64,000 nt of DNA from Vibrio renipiscarius (GCF_000827885.1 NZ_JTKH01000021.1:220443-284442), one strand, 5' to 3'; counted from the first letter of the stretch, positions 49,601-61,535 are shown. Notes: a model not told the origin generated them from the letters alone. Made by a program: numbers and translations.

Positions 49601-50160
49601 GTTTATCTCGTATCGGTTATTTACTGCTGATCATCATCATTGCCATTTCTGGCTATTACTTGATGACCAACAAAGCCAGTTACGATATTCAGGTCGAACC
49701 GAATGTCGAGTTACCGCTTTTTACCGGTAAGATGCTCATCAATACATCGTATGATGAGCAAGGCATTCGCAGTTATGTGATTACCTCGAATAAACTCGAC
49801 AACTACGCGAGCAGCGGTGACACTATTTTTGACCAGCCAGTATTGAAGGTCTACAAAGACGGCGACATTCAAGAATGGCAAATTACCGCCGTTCGTGGTG
49901 TTCTGACTCAAGATCATGTACTGACTTTAGAAACGGATGTGTTAGGTAAAAATTTACTACCTGACTCCGGCTTTGACACTTTATCCACTGACATCATGCA
50001 CATTCAGTTGGATAATCGAGATTTTTGGGCTGACAACCAAGTGACACTCATGGGTTCTCAGTTTGAGACCGTCGGTCAAGCGATGAAAGGCAATTTCGCT
50101 GACAACACGGCAATCCTCTACAAACATGTAAAAGGTAGATATGAAACTCTCACACCTTAG
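49597..50160 (+). CDS. lptC: LptC, LPS-export inner-membrane protein
   Basis: 187 residues: one membrane helix at about 6-24 and a beta-jellyroll periplasmic domain (LPLFTGKMLINTSYDEQGIRSYVITSNKLD). It passes LPS from LptB2FG to LptA. It overlaps kdsC by 4 bp and lptA by 20 bp. Confidence 0.93.
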   Translation: MSLSRIGYLLLIIIIAISGYYLMTNKASYDIQVEPNVELPLFTGKMLINTSYDEQGIRSYVITSNKLDNYASSGDTIFDQPVLKVYKDGDIQEWQITAVRGVLTQDHVLTLETDVLGKNLLPDSGFDTLSTDIMHIQLDNRDFWADNQVTLMGSQFETVGQAMKGNFADNTAILYKHVKGRYETLTP

Positions 50161-50638
50161 TTTAATCGCCTGCTTGTTCGCAACGACACAGGCACTCGCA
50201 TTATCTACGGATAGCGAACAACCTGTTTACATCGATTCAGACAGCCAACACCTTGATATGCAGAGCAATAAAGTCACCTTCTTGGGTGATGTTAAGCTTA
50301 AGCAAGGCAGCATTAATATCAATGCCGACAAAGTCATTGTGACGCGCAACAAAGAAGATGGCTCAATAAACAAGATTGAAGGCTACGGTAATCTTGCGAC
50401 TTTTTCTCAGCTAACTGATGATGGCAAAACGCTCTACGGTGAAGCGCAAGAGCTTTACTATGAAGTGAGCAATGATCAGCTCACCATGATTGATAACGCA
50501 ATGCTGGCACAAGATGATAGCGAGATTCGTGGTAACCACATCCGCTACAAAATCTCATCACAGAAGCTCATTGCAGACGGCAAGCAGAAAGGCGACCGCG
50601 TTTCAACCGTACTACAGCCTCAAGCGGTACAAGAATAA
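50141..50638 (+). CDS. lptA: LptA, periplasmic LPS-bridge protein
   Basis: 165 residues. Signal peptide [19 protein letters not shown], then the OstA-type domain ([38 protein letters not shown]). It polymerises into the bridge carrying LPS to LptD. An AAGGTAG site lies inside lptC just before the start; two bases separate it from lptB. Confidence 0.95.
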   Translation: MKLSHLSLIACLFATTQALALSTDSEQPVYIDSDSQHLDMQSNKVTFLGDVKLKQGSININADKVIVTRNKEDGSINKIEGYGNLATFSQLTDDGKTLYGEAQELYYEVSNDQLTMIDNAMLAQDDSEIRGNHIRYKISSQKLIADGKQKGDRVSTVLQPQAVQE

Positions 50639-50640
50639 TT

Positions 50641-51366
50641 ATGGCGATTTTAAAAGCAGAACACTTAGCAAAAAGTTACAAAAACCGAAAAGTGGTTTCC
50701 GATGTCAGCTTGCAAGTAGAGTCAGGTCAAATTGTTGGCTTACTGGGCCCAAATGGCGCCGGTAAGACGACCTCTTTTTACATGATCGTCGGCCTTGTGG
50801 CGCGTGATGAGGGCACCATCAGCATTGATGGGCAAGACATCAGTATCTTACCGATGCACAGCCGTTCACGTATGGGGATTGGCTACCTACCACAAGAAGC
50901 CTCTATCTTCCGCAAACTGTCGGTACAAGACAACATCATGGCGGTATTGGAAACGCGTGAAGAACTCACGCGTGAAGAGCGCCAAGACAAGTTAGAAGAT
51001 TTATTGGAAGAATTCCACATTCAGCACATTCGTGAAAGTGCGGGTATGGCATTATCGGGTGGCGAACGCCGACGCGTAGAAATCGCACGCGCCTTGGCAG
51101 CCAACCCACAGTTCATTTTATTAGATGAACCTTTCGCAGGTGTTGACCCTATCTCGGTTATCGATATTAAAAAAATCATTGAACATCTTCGAGATCGAGG
51201 TCTAGGTGTTTTGATCACAGACCACAACGTACGCGAAACACTTGATGTCTGTGAAAAAGCCTACATCGTAAGCCAAGGACACTTGATCGCAGAAGGCACC
51301 CCAGAAGACGTGCTAAATAACGAACAAGTAAAACAAGTTTATCTTGGTGAGCAATTCCGACTATGA
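50641..51366 (+). CDS. lptB: LptB, ATPase of LPS export
   Basis: 241 residues. ABC ATPase: Walker A GPNGAGKT (36-43), signature LSGGE (138-142), Walker B FILLDEP (158-164), switch His in [10 protein letters not shown]. It powers LPS extraction from the inner membrane. It is followed by rpoN after 43 bases, a conserved pairing. Confidence 0.97.
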   Translation: MAILKAEHLAKSYKNRKVVSDVSLQVESGQIVGLLGPNGAGKTTSFYMIVGLVARDEGTISIDGQDISILPMHSRSRMGIGYLPQEASIFRKLSVQDNIMAVLETREELTREERQDKLEDLLEEFHIQHIRESAGMALSGGERRRVEIARALAANPQFILLDEPFAGVDPISVIDIKKIIEHLRDRGLGVLITDHNVRETLDVCEKAYIVSQGHLIAEGTPEDVLNNEQVKQVYLGEQFRL

Positions 51367-51409
51367 TTAATAAAAAGTCTATAGAACTTTAAAAGGCACC
51401 TATTACTGA

Positions 51410-52870
51410 ATGAAACCCTCATTACAACTCAAGCTAGGACAACAACTGGCAATGACGCCACAGCTACAACAAGCCATAAGGTTGTTGCAACTGTCGACGT
51501 TAGACCTCCAGCAAGAGATTCAAGAAGCCTTAGATTCAAACCCTCTACTTGAAGTAGAAGAAGGCAGCGAAGATCTCACCACCAGCGATGAAAAGATGCG
51601 TAATGAGGATAAAGAAAACAGCGCGGATACCTCGGAGCTTGATCAACCGGACAGTTCGGAATTGATTGAAAAATCAGAAATCAGCTCCGAACTGGAAATT
51701 GATACCACATGGGACGATGTTTACAGTGCCAATACTGGAAGCACCGGCATAGCGGTTGATGACGACATCCCGGTTTATCAAGGTGAAACGACCGAATCAC
51801 TTTACGACTACCTCACTTGGCAGTTGGATCTCACGCCCTTCAGCGAACTGGATAGAACCATCGCTTTAGCTCTCATTGATGCGATCGATGACTATGGCTA
51901 CCTCACGGTTCCACTCAGCGAAATTCTAGAAAATTTCGATCATGATGAAGTGGAGCTTGAAGAAATTGAAGCGGTACGTAAACGCATTCAGCAATTTGAC
52001 CCACTTGGTGTCGCATCTATAAACCTACAAGATTGCTTGCTACTACAACTCGCGACCTACCCAGAAGACACCCCTTGGCTCAACGAAGCCAAACTGGTGT
52101 TGACCGATCATATTGATCAACTTGGTAACCGTGATTATAAGTTGATCATCAAAGAGACTAAGCTTAAAGAGGCCGAACTTCGAGATGTTCTCAAACTGAT
52201 CCAACAGCTCGATCCGCGTCCAGGTAGCCGAATTTCCACTGAGCATGCAGAATATGTCGTTCCTGACGTGTCCGTTTTTAAAGATCATGGGAAATGGGTC
52301 GTCACGATCAACCCTGATTCGATTCCACGTTTAAAAGTAAATCAACAATACGCCGCCTTAGGCAAAGGTAATAGCTCAGATAGCCAATACATTCGTTCAA
52401 ATCTGCAAGAAGCAAAATGGCTGATTAAAAGCTTGGAAAGCAGAAACGAGACATTGCTCAAAGTTGCCAAGTGTATTGTTGAACATCAAAGAGATTTCTT
52501 TGAGTATGGTGAAGAGGCAATGAAGCCTATGGTACTCAATGATGTTGCCCTCGATGTGGATATGCACGAGTCAACAATCTCTCGTGTTACGACACAGAAA
52601 TATATGCACACACCACGCGGTATATTTGAATTGAAGTATTTCTTCTCCAGTCATGTCAGTACTGACAACGGTGGAGAATGTTCATCGACTGCAATACGAG
52701 CTTTAATTAAAAAACTCGTTGCTGCTGAAAATAGTGGCAAGCCACTGAGTGACAGCAAGATTGCAGCGCTACTCGCTGACCAAGGGATCCAGGTCGCTAG
52801 ACGAACAATAGCAAAATACCGAGAATCATTAGGTATTGCCCCTTCAAGTCAGCGTAAACGCCTACTTTAA
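51410..52870 (+). CDS. rpoN: RNA polymerase sigma-54 factor
   Basis: 486 residues. Region I is Gln/Leu rich ([25 protein letters not shown]), region II acidic (about 55-120), followed by the core-binding domain and the helix-turn-helix with [22 protein letters not shown]. The RpoN box [10 protein letters not shown] is at 463-472. In vibrios sigma-54 drives flagellar, quorum-sensing sRNA and nitrogen genes. Linked to hpf-ptsN-rapZ-npr downstream. Confidence 0.97.
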   Translation: MKPSLQLKLGQQLAMTPQLQQAIRLLQLSTLDLQQEIQEALDSNPLLEVEEGSEDLTTSDEKMRNEDKENSADTSELDQPDSSELIEKSEISSELEIDTTWDDVYSANTGSTGIAVDDDIPVYQGETTESLYDYLTWQLDLTPFSELDRTIALALIDAIDDYGYLTVPLSEILENFDHDEVELEEIEAVRKRIQQFDPLGVASINLQDCLLLQLATYPEDTPWLNEAKLVLTDHIDQLGNRDYKLIIKETKLKEAELRDVLKLIQQLDPRPGSRISTEHAEYVVPDVSVFKDHGKWVVTINPDSIPRLKVNQQYAALGKGNSSDSQYIRSNLQEAKWLIKSLESRNETLLKVAKCIVEHQRDFFEYGEEAMKPMVLNDVALDVDMHESTISRVTTQKYMHTPRGIFELKYFFSSHVSTDNGGECSSTAIRALIKKLVAAENSGKPLSDSKIAALLADQGIQVARRTIAKYRESLGIAPSSQRKRLL

Positions 52871-52894
52871 GGCAACAACCGAGAAGGAAAGCCT

Positions 52895-53182
52895 ATGCAA
52901 ATTAACATTACTGGCCATCACGTAGATCTTACAGACTCTATGCAAGACTACGTAAATGAAAAATTTCAAAAGCTGGAGCGTTTTTTCGACCACATAAACA
53001 GCGCTCAGGTGGTTTTAAAAGTTGAAAAACTCAATCAAATCGCAGAAGCTACCCTTCACATAAATCAAGGCGAAATTCATGCTTCAGCCGATGAAGAAAG
53101 TATGTATGCCGCAATCGACTCGTTAACCGATAAATTGGTTAGACAACTCAATAAGCACAAAGAAAAACTACATAATCATTAA
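52895..53182 (+). CDS. hpf: Ribosome hibernation promoting factor (short form)
   Basis: 95 residues. MQINITGHHVDLTDSMQDYVNEKF starts the HPF/YfiA domain; it ends without the long C-terminal extension, so it is the short form that promotes 100S dimers together with RMF. Position directly after rpoN is conserved in proteobacteria. Confidence 0.95.
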   Translation: MQINITGHHVDLTDSMQDYVNEKFQKLERFFDHINSAQVVLKVEKLNQIAEATLHINQGEIHASADEESMYAAIDSLTDKLVRQLNKHKEKLHNH

Positions 53183-53184
53183 CT

Positions 53185-53631
53185 ATGCAACTTAGCGAAA
53201 TCCTAACACTGGACTGCACCAAAAGTGCAGTCCAATGTACCAGCAAAAAACGCGCTCTCGAAATGATCAGTGAAATCGTCGCAGAGCATACCGGACAAAA
53301 TTCAACCGAACTTTTTGAATGCATGCTCAGCCGTGAAAAAATGGGCAGTACTGGCATCGGAAATGGAATAGCCATTCCCCATGCTCGTATGCAATCAAGT
53401 GATAAAGCCGTTGCGGTACTTTTACAATGTGAGAGTCCGATTGAATTTGACGCAATTGATAATCGTCCAGTTGACGTGTTGTTTGCTCTTCTTGTTCCCG
53501 ACGCACAATGCAAAGAGCACCTAAAAACACTTTCATGCATGGCTGAACGTCTGAATGACAAACTCGTTTTAAAGCAGCTTCGTAAAGCACAATCCGATCA
53601 GGAGCTCTACGACATTATGATCAACAGGTAA
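53185..53631 (+). CDS. ptsN: EIIA-Ntr, nitrogen-PTS protein
   Basis: 148 residues of the EIIA fructose/Ntr fold with active His66 in [11 protein letters not shown]. It receives phosphate through the nitrogen PTS (PtsP, NPr) and regulates potassium and nitrogen responses. It sits 2 bases after hpf and 7 before rapZ. Confidence 0.95.
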   Translation: MQLSEILTLDCTKSAVQCTSKKRALEMISEIVAEHTGQNSTELFECMLSREKMGSTGIGNGIAIPHARMQSSDKAVAVLLQCESPIEFDAIDNRPVDVLFALLVPDAQCKEHLKTLSCMAERLNDKLVLKQLRKAQSDQELYDIMINR

Positions 53632-53638
53632 TCAGGCT

Positions 53639-54502
53639 ATGCGTTTAATTGTAGTGAGTGGCCAATCTGGCGCAGGCAAAAGCGTCGCGTTGCGCGTGCT
53701 CGAAGATTTAGGCTACTACTGTGTCGACAATCTCCCAGTGAATCTATTGAGTGTCTTCGTTCAATCAATTCAAGATAGCAAACAGAATGTTGCCGTCAGT
53801 ATCGATATTCGCAATCTTCCCACTGAACCCGCACTCGTCAGCGATGTCCTGCAAAAATTAAAGCAAGATACCGATGTGAGCGTGCTGTTTCTTGATGCGA
53901 ACAAAGACACACTACTCAAACGCTACAGCGAAACACGCCGTATACATCCGCTCTCCCTCACGCACGAAAATACTTCGCTTGAACAAGCCATCGAAAAAGA
54001 AAAACAAATTCTTTCTCCATTAAAAGAACACGCCGATCTTATTATCGATAGCAGTAACCAGTCATTACACGAATTGAGTGAAAATGTACGACTGCGTGTT
54101 GAAGGCCGTGAACGCAAAGACCTAGTCATGGTATTTCAATCCTTTGGCTTTAAATATGGCTTACCAAGCGATGCCGATTATGTCTTCGATGTGCGCTTTC
54201 TTCCCAATCCACATTGGCAACCCGACTTACGCCCACTCACCGGATTGGATGCGCCAATAAAATCATTCCTTGAAGGCCATCAGGAAGTCATGGAGCTGAA
54301 ACAACAGGTTCAAAAATTCATTGAATGCTGGTTACCGATGCTAGAAAAAAACAATCGCAGCTATCTGACGGTAGCAATTGGTTGTACCGGGGGTAAACAC
54401 CGCTCTGTGTATCTAACCCAACAGATCGGCGAATATTTCGCGCAAATGGGACATCAGGTACAAATCCGCCACACTTCATTAGAGAAAAACTTACAGGATT
54501 AA
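53639..54502 (+). CDS. rapZ: RapZ, RNase adaptor and nucleotide-binding protein
   Basis: 287 residues. Walker A GQSGAGKS (8-15), the [12 protein letters not shown] segment and the C-terminal [11 protein letters not shown]. In E. coli RapZ binds GlmZ sRNA and recruits RNase E, controlling glmS and so cell-wall precursor supply. The family is also named YvcJ/YhbJ. It is in operon with ptsN and npr. Confidence 0.95.
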   Translation: MRLIVVSGQSGAGKSVALRVLEDLGYYCVDNLPVNLLSVFVQSIQDSKQNVAVSIDIRNLPTEPALVSDVLQKLKQDTDVSVLFLDANKDTLLKRYSETRRIHPLSLTHENTSLEQAIEKEKQILSPLKEHADLIIDSSNQSLHELSENVRLRVEGRERKDLVMVFQSFGFKYGLPSDADYVFDVRFLPNPHWQPDLRPLTGLDAPIKSFLEGHQEVMELKQQVQKFIECWLPMLEKNNRSYLTVAIGCTGGKHRSVYLTQQIGEYFAQMGHQVQIRHTSLEKNLQD

Positions 54503-54505
54503 TGC

Positions 54506-54784
54506 ATGCCGCAAGAGAGTAAAACAGTTCTTATTGAAAATAGACTTGGCCTTCATGCTCGTGCGGCAGTAAAACTGGTAGAACTCGCTCAATCGTTTAA
54601 GTCTATACTGACGATTCAAAACCACGAAGGTAAACTGGCGACTGCCGATAGCGTAATGGGGCTATTGATGCTCGAATCCGCGCAAGGCGAACACGTCACG
54701 ATTCATGCCGAAGGTGATGATGCGCATCATGCTTTGATCGCGGTTTGTCAGCTAATTCAGCACAAATTTGATGAAGATGAGTGA
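54506..54784 (+). CDS. npr: NPr, HPr-like phosphocarrier of the nitrogen PTS
   Basis: 92 residues. HPr fold with active histidine His17 in [14 protein letters not shown]; the regulatory serine region reads [11 protein letters not shown]. It relays phosphate from PtsP to PtsN. It is last in the sigma-54 cluster, 3 bases after rapZ. Confidence 0.94.
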   Translation: MPQESKTVLIENRLGLHARAAVKLVELAQSFKSILTIQNHEGKLATADSVMGLLMLESAQGEHVTIHAEGDDAHHALIAVCQLIQHKFDEDE

Positions 54785-54924
54785 CCATTTTCCTGCTTTA
54801 ATTTTAAACACTGTTCACTTATTTCAGCAGTTAATTTGTTTTTCTTAATGCAAACTTATTAAACAAGCTGTTAAATTAAGTTACTATTCAACGCATTGTA
54901 ACTATATAGAGTCAGGGGGAACCA

Positions 54925-56280
54925 ATGGCCGAGCAAATAGAATTTGACCAAGCTCACCAAGCCCTGCAAGAAGTCAGCGATGCTTTAGAAAATGGCCGTT
55001 TTGTTCATGTCCGCCGTCAATTACAGGACATGGAACCGGAAGATATTGCTCATCTTTTAGAGGCCTCGCCACGTAAAAGCCGTGAAGTTCTTTGGCAGCT
55101 TACCGATCCAGAAGATTATGGTGAAATCCTCGATGAATTAAGCGAGGACGTGAAAGATGATCTCGTTTCACGAATGGCGCCAGAAATGCTGGCCGAAGCA
55201 ACCGAAGGCATGGATACCGATGACGTGGCTTACGTCTTGCGTAGCTTGCCCGATGATGTTTCTCGTGAAGTCCTCTCTCAGATGGACGTTGAAGATCGTC
55301 AACGCGTCGAAACCGCCCTTTCGTATACCGAAGATACCGCTGGTAGCTTAATGAATACTGACGTCATCACTATCCGTGGTGATGTCGATATTGACGTAGT
55401 CTTGCGCTACCTGCGCATGCGCGGCGAACTGCCTGAAGCAACCGACGCCCTATACGTTATCGATGAAGAGAACCGCCTTATCGGTGAACTCTCGCTGACC
55501 GCAATCTTAACCACACAACCTGATATTCAAGTCGCGGATGTGATGGAAGATGCGGATGATGCGATTGAAGTCACGATGAAAGACTCTGACGTTGCCAGTT
55601 TGTTTGAGCGCCGAAATTGGGTTTCCGCTCCGGTTATTGACGAAAACCAACACCTAGTCGGTCGTATTACCATCGATGATGTGGTGGACGTTATCCGTGA
55701 AGACGCCGAGCACTCAATGATGAGCATGGCGGGTCTAGATGATGATGAAGATACTTTTGCTCCCGTTGTAAAATCTGCCCGTAAACGGAGTGTTTGGCTA
55801 GGTGCAAACGTACTTGCAGCGCTTGCTGCGGCCTCGGTCTCGAATATGTTTGAGGCCACATTAGATCAAATGGCCGCAATCGCAGTATTGATGACCATTG
55901 TGCCTTCCATGGGCGGGGTTGCCGGTAACCAAACCGTTGCTCTTGTCATCCGCGGCCTCGCTCTGGGCCACATTGGTGACTCGAACAAGCGTGAGCTGTT
56001 AATAAAAGAAGCCGCAATCGGCTTTCTCAATGGCATCATGTGGGCACTGATTATTGGGGGGATTGTCGTCGCTTGGAAAGGTAACTGGATACTGGGCGCA
56101 ATTATTTCGACAGCGATGATGACGAACCTATTGGTCGCAGGTATCGCTGGAGTAACCATCCCAATCATGCTGAAGAAAATGAATATCGACCCTGCACTAG
56201 CGGGCGGTATGGCACTGACGACAGTCACGGACGTGATTGGTCTATCCGTTTTCTTAGGTTTAGCCACGATATTTATCTAA
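54925..56280 (+). CDS. mgtE: MgtE-type magnesium transporter
   Basis: 451 residues. N-domain (about 25-130, superhelical MgtE_N), two CBS domains (about 135-260), a plug helix, and five membrane helices (about 285-450) including the pore motif GVAGNQTVALVIRGLALG and the terminal MALTTVTDVIGL. It takes up Mg2+ and is gated by cytosolic Mg2+ through the CBS domains. A GGGGGA site precedes the start. No M-box-like leader is evident in the 140-base upstream gap. Confidence 0.95.
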   Translation: MAEQIEFDQAHQALQEVSDALENGRFVHVRRQLQDMEPEDIAHLLEASPRKSREVLWQLTDPEDYGEILDELSEDVKDDLVSRMAPEMLAEATEGMDTDDVAYVLRSLPDDVSREVLSQMDVEDRQRVETALSYTEDTAGSLMNTDVITIRGDVDIDVVLRYLRMRGELPEATDALYVIDEENRLIGELSLTAILTTQPDIQVADVMEDADDAIEVTMKDSDVASLFERRNWVSAPVIDENQHLVGRITIDDVVDVIREDAEHSMMSMAGLDDDEDTFAPVVKSARKRSVWLGANVLAALAAASVSNMFEATLDQMAAIAVLMTIVPSMGGVAGNQTVALVIRGLALGHIGDSNKRELLIKEAAIGFLNGIMWALIIGGIVVAWKGNWILGAIISTAMMTNLLVAGIAGVTIPIMLKKMNIDPALAGGMALTTVTDVIGLSVFLGLATIFI

Positions 56281-56305
56281 ATCGCTAATTTAAATTAGCC
56301 CGATA

Positions 56306-56336
56306 GAAAAAGCACAGCCTCAAGCTGTGCTTTTTT
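56306..56336 (+). terminator. Bidirectional terminator between mgtE and metH
   Basis: AAAAAGCACAGC, CTCAA, GCTGTGCTTTTTT between the convergent genes. Confidence 0.88.
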
Positions 56337-56363
56337 GTTTCAATGACGGGCAGTGACGTGTCA

Positions 56364-59300
56364 TTAGTTCATATTTGGCCCGAGCCATTTTTCAGCTTCC
56401 AACATATCCCAACCTTTTCGGTCAGCATAGCTTTCCGCCTGATCTTGCTGAATTTGGGCGATAGCAAAATAACGTGAATCAGGATGCGAGAAATACCAAC
56501 CAGAAACCGCCGCGCCTGGCCACATGGCATAGCTACTAGTCAGTGACATTTCAATGCTCTCTTCTACATTGAGTAAATCCCACAATGGCCCTTTCTCAGT
56601 ATGTTCAGGGCACGCCGGATAACCCGGTGCAGGGCGAATACCTTGGTATTTTTCACGGATCAAATCATCATTAGAGAGATCTTCATCACTTGAATAACCC
56701 CAAATTTCTTTTCGCACTTTTTCATGCAAATACTCCGCAAACGCCTCAGCCAAACGATCCGCCACCGCTTGAATCATAATGGCATTATAATCATCACCGG
56801 CGGCTTTATATTGGTCGGCCAATTCTCTTTCACCAATCCCGCCCGTCACAGCAAACGCACCAATCCAATCAAGCTTGCCACTCTCTTTCGGTGCAATGTA
56901 ATCCGACAAGCAGGAGTTAAACCCTTTTGGTTTCTCGGTTTGCTGACGTAAATTGTGCAAAACCTTCGCGACCTCAGTACGTGACTCATCGGTGTACACT
57001 TCAATGTCATCACCAACACTTGCTGCTGGTAACAATGCACACATACCGCGCGCCTCAAGCAATTTTTCTCGCTCGACACGATCAAGAAGTTCATTCGCAT
57101 CTTTGAACAGTCGCTGCGCTTCCTCTCCCACCTCTTCATGCTCTAAAATCGCAGGGTACTTGCCCACGAGTGACCAAGTCATAAAGAATGGTGTCCAATC
57201 GATATATTGACGCAAGGTCGCAATATCAAAATCTTTAAAGATATGCACACCCGGTTTTGCCGGTACTGGTGGCGTATAACTCACCCAATCAATCGCGACT
57301 TTATTTGCGCGGGCTCTTTCAAGCGTCACAGGACGAGTTCGAGGCTTCTTGCGACGATGTTGATCTCTTACTATTTCATAATCAGCATCAAGTTTTTCGA
57401 CAAAAGCAGGGTAAAGCTCTTTGGATAGTAGCGAGGTACATACCCCAACCGCTCGTGAAGCATTATTAACGTACACTACCGGCTTATGGTAGTTCTGCTC
57501 AATCTTCACGGCGGTATGCGCTTTAGAGGTCGTTGCACCACCAATCAGCAGTGGCAACTCGAAGCCCTGCCGCTCCATTTCTTTCGCGACATGCACCATC
57601 TCATCAAGTGAAGGGGTGATCAGGCCAGACAAGCCAATGATGTCCACGTTCTCCTCTTTAGCGACTTTGAGGATCTTTTCGCACGGCACCATGACGCCAA
57701 GATCGATGATCTCGTAGTTATTACACTGCAGTACAACGCCGACAATGTTTTTGCCAATGTCATGCACATCCCCTTTCACCGTCGCGAGGAGAATCTTACC
57801 GTTCGTCGAGCCCACCTCTTTCGAAGCATTGATAAACGGCTCTAAGTGAGCAACCGCCTGTTTCATGACTCGCGCAGATTTAACGACTTGAGGCAGAAAC
57901 ATTTTGCCCTCACCAAACAAGTCACCCACCACGTTCATGCCATCCATCAATGGCCCTTCAATGACCTCGATCGGACGCGAGGCATTTACACGCGCTTCTT
58001 CGGTATCTTCAACGATAAATTCGGTGATCCCTTTCACCAATGAGTGCTCTAATCGCTTCTCAACCGGCCATGTTCGCCATTCTAAAGCCGAGGTATCTTC
58101 AACCTTACCCACCGCCTTATCAAGGTACTCTTGGGCAATATCCAGCAGACGTTCCGTCGAATCATCACGACGGTTTAATACTACATCTTCTACGGCTTCA
58201 CGTAAGGTTTCCGGAACATTATCGTAGATTTCAAGCTGACCTGCGTTAACGATCCCCATATCCATGCCGTTTTTAAAGCAGTGGTAAAGGAATACCGCAT
58301 GGATCGCTTCTCGTACATAGTTGTTACCACGGAAAGAGAAAGAAACGTTCGATACGCCACCTGAAATCATCGCATGAGGTAAATCACGCTTAATGTCCGC
58401 CACGGCTTCGATAAAATCGACGGCGTAGTTATTGTGCTCATCAATACCGGTTGCGATAGCAAAAATATTCGGGTCAAAAATAATATCTTCTGGTGGGAAG
58501 CCCACCTCATCAACCAAGATGCGGTAAGCGTTGGTACAAATCTCAAGTTTACGCTTTCGAGTTTCCGCTTGGCCAACCTCATCAAACGCCATGACAATTA
58601 TTGCAGCGCCGTAGCGACGCACCAATTTGGCTTGAGCGACAAAGTTTTCTTTGCCTTCTTTAAGTGAAATCGAGTTAACGATGCCTTTGCCTTGAATACA
58701 CTTTAAGCCCGCTTCAATGACTTCCCACTTAGAGGAGTCGACCATAATAGGTACTTTGGATATTTCCGGCTCCGATGCACACAGATTCAAGAAACGCACC
58801 ATGCAGGCCTCAGCATCAATCATGCCTTCATCCATGTTAATATCGATGATCTGAGCACCATTTTCGACTTGCTGACGCGCCACATCGAGAGCTTCTTCGT
58901 ACAACTCATCTTTAATTAGACGCTTAAAGCGTGCTGAACCAGTCACGTTGGTACGCTCACCAACGTTTAAAAACAAGGTGTCTTTCTCTATCGTTAGAGG
59001 CTCTAAACCAGACAAACGACAAGCGACGGGTAAATCAGGCAGTACTCTTGGTGTGACGCCCTCAACAGCTAGTGCCATATGGCGAATATGCTCTGGCGTG
59101 GTACCACAACAACCACCGACCAAATTTAAGTACCCACTTTGTGCCCACTCAGTGACATGCTCAGCCATATCTTCAGGTGATAAATCATACTCACCAAACG
59201 CATTTGGAAGGCCCGCATTGGGGTGGACAGAAACAAAGGTCTCGGAGATGCGCGACAACTCAACCACGTAAGGGCGTAGCTCGTCTGGGCCCAACGCACA

Positions 59301-60041
59301 GTTCAAACCAAAAGAAATCGGTTTTACATGACGAAGAGAATTGTAAAAAGCCTCGGTCGTTTGCCCGGATAGAGTTCGTCCAGAAGCATCGGTGATCGTA
59401 CCCGAAATCATCACTGGCAATGAGTACCCAAGCTCTTCAAATACCGTATCAACAGCAAATGCACACGCTTTGGCGTTTAAGGTGTCGAATATCGTCTCTA
59501 ATAGAATAAGATCAACCCCACCTCGAATGAGTGCATGGGTCGATTCTGAATACGCTTTCACCAACTCATCAAAACTCACATTACGATAAGCGGGGTCGTT
59601 AACGTCAGGAGAGATTGAACAAGTTCGGTTGGTTGGGCCTAGGACACCTGCGACATACCTCGGTCTATCGGGCGTTTTAGCTGTCCATTCATCGGCTGCT
59701 TCACGGGCAAGCTTTGCTGCAGCGAAGTTTATTTCTTCACTCAAGCTTTCCATGTCGTAATCGGCCATCGCAATGGTGGTGGCATTAAAAGTATTGGTTT
59801 CAAGAATATCGGCCCCGGCTTCAAGGTAATCGAGGTGGATATCTTTAATAAGTTTCGGCTGCGATAAAACCAACAGATCGTTGTTTCCTTTTAGGTCACA
59901 ATGCCAATCCGCAAATCGTTCTCCGCGGTATTCTTGCTCTTCTAGTTTATAATCTTGAATCATGGTGCCCATGCCACCATCAATTAATAAGATGCGTTGC
60001 TTTAGTTGCGTCTCGATCTGTTGTCTTATTTTGCTTCCCAC
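56364..60041 (-). CDS. metH: Cobalamin-dependent methionine synthase
   Basis: 1225 residues with a GTG start at 60,041 (GAGG 7 bases upstream). Four modules in order: homocysteine-binding (about 1-330, zinc cysteines in LNCALG and [11 protein letters not shown]); methyltetrahydrofolate-binding (about 355-620, [12 protein letters not shown]); cobalamin-binding (about 650-890, axial His in GDVHDIGKN); and the AdoMet reactivation domain (about 900-1225, with [15 protein letters not shown]). It methylates homocysteine using B12. Full family length, no break. Tandem met-box-like sequences lie upstream. Confidence 0.98.
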   Translation of the reverse strand: MGSKIRQQIETQLKQRILLIDGGMGTMIQDYKLEEQEYRGERFADWHCDLKGNNDLLVLSQPKLIKDIHLDYLEAGADILETNTFNATTIAMADYDMESLSEEINFAAAKLAREAADEWTAKTPDRPRYVAGVLGPTNRTCSISPDVNDPAYRNVSFDELVKAYSESTHALIRGGVDLILLETIFDTLNAKACAFAVDTVFEELGYSLPVMISGTITDASGRTLSGQTTEAFYNSLRHVKPISFGLNCALGPDELRPYVVELSRISETFVSVHPNAGLPNAFGEYDLSPEDMAEHVTEWAQSGYLNLVGGCCGTTPEHIRHMALAVEGVTPRVLPDLPVACRLSGLEPLTIEKDTLFLNVGERTNVTGSARFKRLIKDELYEEALDVARQQVENGAQIIDINMDEGMIDAEACMVRFLNLCASEPEISKVPIMVDSSKWEVIEAGLKCIQGKGIVNSISLKEGKENFVAQAKLVRRYGAAIIVMAFDEVGQAETRKRKLEICTNAYRILVDEVGFPPEDIIFDPNIFAIATGIDEHNNYAVDFIEAVADIKRDLPHAMISGGVSNVSFSFRGNNYVREAIHAVFLYHCFKNGMDMGIVNAGQLEIYDNVPETLREAVEDVVLNRRDDSTERLLDIAQEYLDKAVGKVEDTSALEWRTWPVEKRLEHSLVKGITEFIVEDTEEARVNASRPIEVIEGPLMDGMNVVGDLFGEGKMFLPQVVKSARVMKQAVAHLEPFINASKEVGSTNGKILLATVKGDVHDIGKNIVGVVLQCNNYEIIDLGVMVPCEKILKVAKEENVDIIGLSGLITPSLDEMVHVAKEMERQGFELPLLIGGATTSKAHTAVKIEQNYHKPVVYVNNASRAVGVCTSLLSKELYPAFVEKLDADYEIVRDQHRRKKPRTRPVTLERARANKVAIDWVSYTPPVPAKPGVHIFKDFDIATLRQYIDWTPFFMTWSLVGKYPAILEHEEVGEEAQRLFKDANELLDRVEREKLLEARGMCALLPAASVGDDIEVYTDESRTEVAKVLHNLRQQTEKPKGFNSCLSDYIAPKESGKLDWIGAFAVTGGIGERELADQYKAAGDDYNAIMIQAVADRLAEAFAEYLHEKVRKEIWGYSSDEDLSNDDLIREKYQGIRPAPGYPACPEHTEKGPLWDLLNVEESIEMSLTSSYAMWPGAAVSGWYFSHPDSRYFAIAQIQQDQAESYADRKGWDMLEAEKWLGPNMN

Positions 60042-60091
60042 AGTACAGCCTCATTCCTTTGTGTATGACACCATCCTATCACACAATTCAA

Positions 60092-60107
60092 AGGAGTCTA
60101 GACGTCC
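60092..60107 (-). promoter_or_regulatory. Candidate MetJ operator (two tandem met boxes) of metH
   Basis: Two adjacent 8-mers on the plus strand, AGGAGTCT and AGACGTCC, match the met box AGACGTCT at 6/8 and 7/8. They begin 51 bases upstream of the metH start. MetJ with AdoMet binds tandem met boxes cooperatively, so repression by methionine is plausible. Confidence 0.55.
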
Positions 60108-60209
60108 AAAATGGTTAATCCCGAACGGGGCATGACGAAATAATATTTGCCATTTGCTCATCTTAGGCACAAAATTCTTATTCACAATTTGTTACACAAG
60201 AGTCTCAAT

Positions 60210-61493
60210 ATGTCCGTCTACTATACTCTTTGTTTTTTATCTGCTGCCGCGATGCTCATTGCTTTCATAAATAGCAAAATCGGCAAGATGCAAACAACCA
60301 TCGCCATTACCGCAGGCTCAATGATGCTCTCATTGCTGATCTTAATTGCAGGGCAGAATGACTGGTTTCAATTGACGGAAATTGCGACTCACACCATGTC
60401 GAGTATTAATTTTGAGGATTTCCTTCTCAAGGGGATCTTAGGTTTTCTACTTTTTGCCGGTGGGCTTGGTATTAAATTACCTAACCTCAAAGATCAAAAA
60501 TGGGAAATTACTGTTTTGGCGTTAGGCGCCACATTGTTTTCAACTTTTTTTATTGGCTATGCACTTTATGGCTTTTGTCTGCTTATCAATATCAAGTTTG
60601 ATTTAGTTTACTGCTTGCTATTTGGCGCACTGATTTCGCCAACTGATCCCATCGCCGTCCTCGCCATCGTAAAGAAACTCAATGCTCCAAAGCGTATCTC
60701 AACTCAAATTGAGGGGGAGTCATTATTTAATGACGGTTTTGGTTTAGTGATATTTGTAACGATCTATACCATTGCATTTGGTAATGAAGCGCCGACACTC
60801 AATAGTGTGACTATGCTGTTTGTTCAGGAGGCTCTCGGTGGTATTGCTTATGGCTTGTTACTCGGATTAGTGTTCCATTATCTAATCTGCGCCACTGACG
60901 ACCATTCAATGGAACTACTGTTAACGATCGGCATCCCAACAGCAGGCTACGCGCTGGCTGACATACTTCATGTATCAGGCCCTCTTGCAATGGTAGTGTC
61001 AGGTATCATGATTGGTAACTGGACACGCTATATTGGCTTTTCAAAAGAGAGTGAAGATCACCTCGATCACTTCTGGGAGTTAGTCGATGAATTCTTTAAT
61101 GGGGTGTTGTTTTTACTGATCGGTATGTCGATGTTACTGTTCAAATTTCATCAAGAAGACTTCATTCTGATGGCATTTGCTATCCCATTAGTCTTAACGG
61201 GGCGCTTCCTCAGCGTATCTTGCTCTTACATCGGCTTTAAACGCTATCGAACCTACAATCCTTGGTCTATCCCTATCTTAACTTGGGGTGGCTTACGTGG
61301 TGGCTTAGCGCTCGCTATGGCTCTATCGATTCCTGCTGGTATCTGGGTGATTCCTGAAAAACAAATAGATGTTAGAGAGATCATCTTGGTGATGACATAC
61401 GCAGTCGTGGTTTTCTCAATCCTAATTCAAGGCTCAACGATTACACCTATGATTGAAAAAGCTAAAAAGGCAGAAGCGAAAATAGAATCATAA
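60210..61493 (+). CDS. CPA1-family cation/proton antiporter (NhaP type)
   Basis: 427 residues from the ATG at 60,210; the frame extends 21 codons upstream without membrane-protein character, so the shorter start is preferred. About 12 membrane helices. CPA1 motifs: ISPTDPIAVLAIVKK and EGESLFNDGFGLVIF (the Asn-Asp ion site), and LTWGGLRGGLALAMALSIP. It exchanges Na+ or K+ for H+; the ion cannot be told from sequence. Cytosolic C-terminal tail is short. Confidence 0.9.
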   Translation: MSVYYTLCFLSAAAMLIAFINSKIGKMQTTIAITAGSMMLSLLILIAGQNDWFQLTEIATHTMSSINFEDFLLKGILGFLLFAGGLGIKLPNLKDQKWEITVLALGATLFSTFFIGYALYGFCLLINIKFDLVYCLLFGALISPTDPIAVLAIVKKLNAPKRISTQIEGESLFNDGFGLVIFVTIYTIAFGNEAPTLNSVTMLFVQEALGGIAYGLLLGLVFHYLICATDDHSMELLLTIGIPTAGYALADILHVSGPLAMVVSGIMIGNWTRYIGFSKESEDHLDHFWELVDEFFNGVLFLLIGMSMLLFKFHQEDFILMAFAIPLVLTGRFLSVSCSYIGFKRYRTYNPWSIPILTWGGLRGGLALAMALSIPAGIWVIPEKQIDVREIILVMTYAVVVFSILIQGSTITPMIEKAKKAEAKIES

Positions 61494-61509
61494 ACCACAT
61501 TAAAAACAC

Positions 61510-61535
61510 AAAAGGCAGCCGAGGCTGCCTTTTTT
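61510..61535 (+). terminator. Terminator of the antiporter gene
   Basis: AAAAGGCAGCC, GA, GGCTGCCTTTTTT, 16 bases after the stop. Confidence 0.87.

Noticed and set aside
54785..54924. A magnesium riboswitch before mgtE
   Set aside because: The 140-base AT-rich leader has no M-box conserved elements that I can identify.
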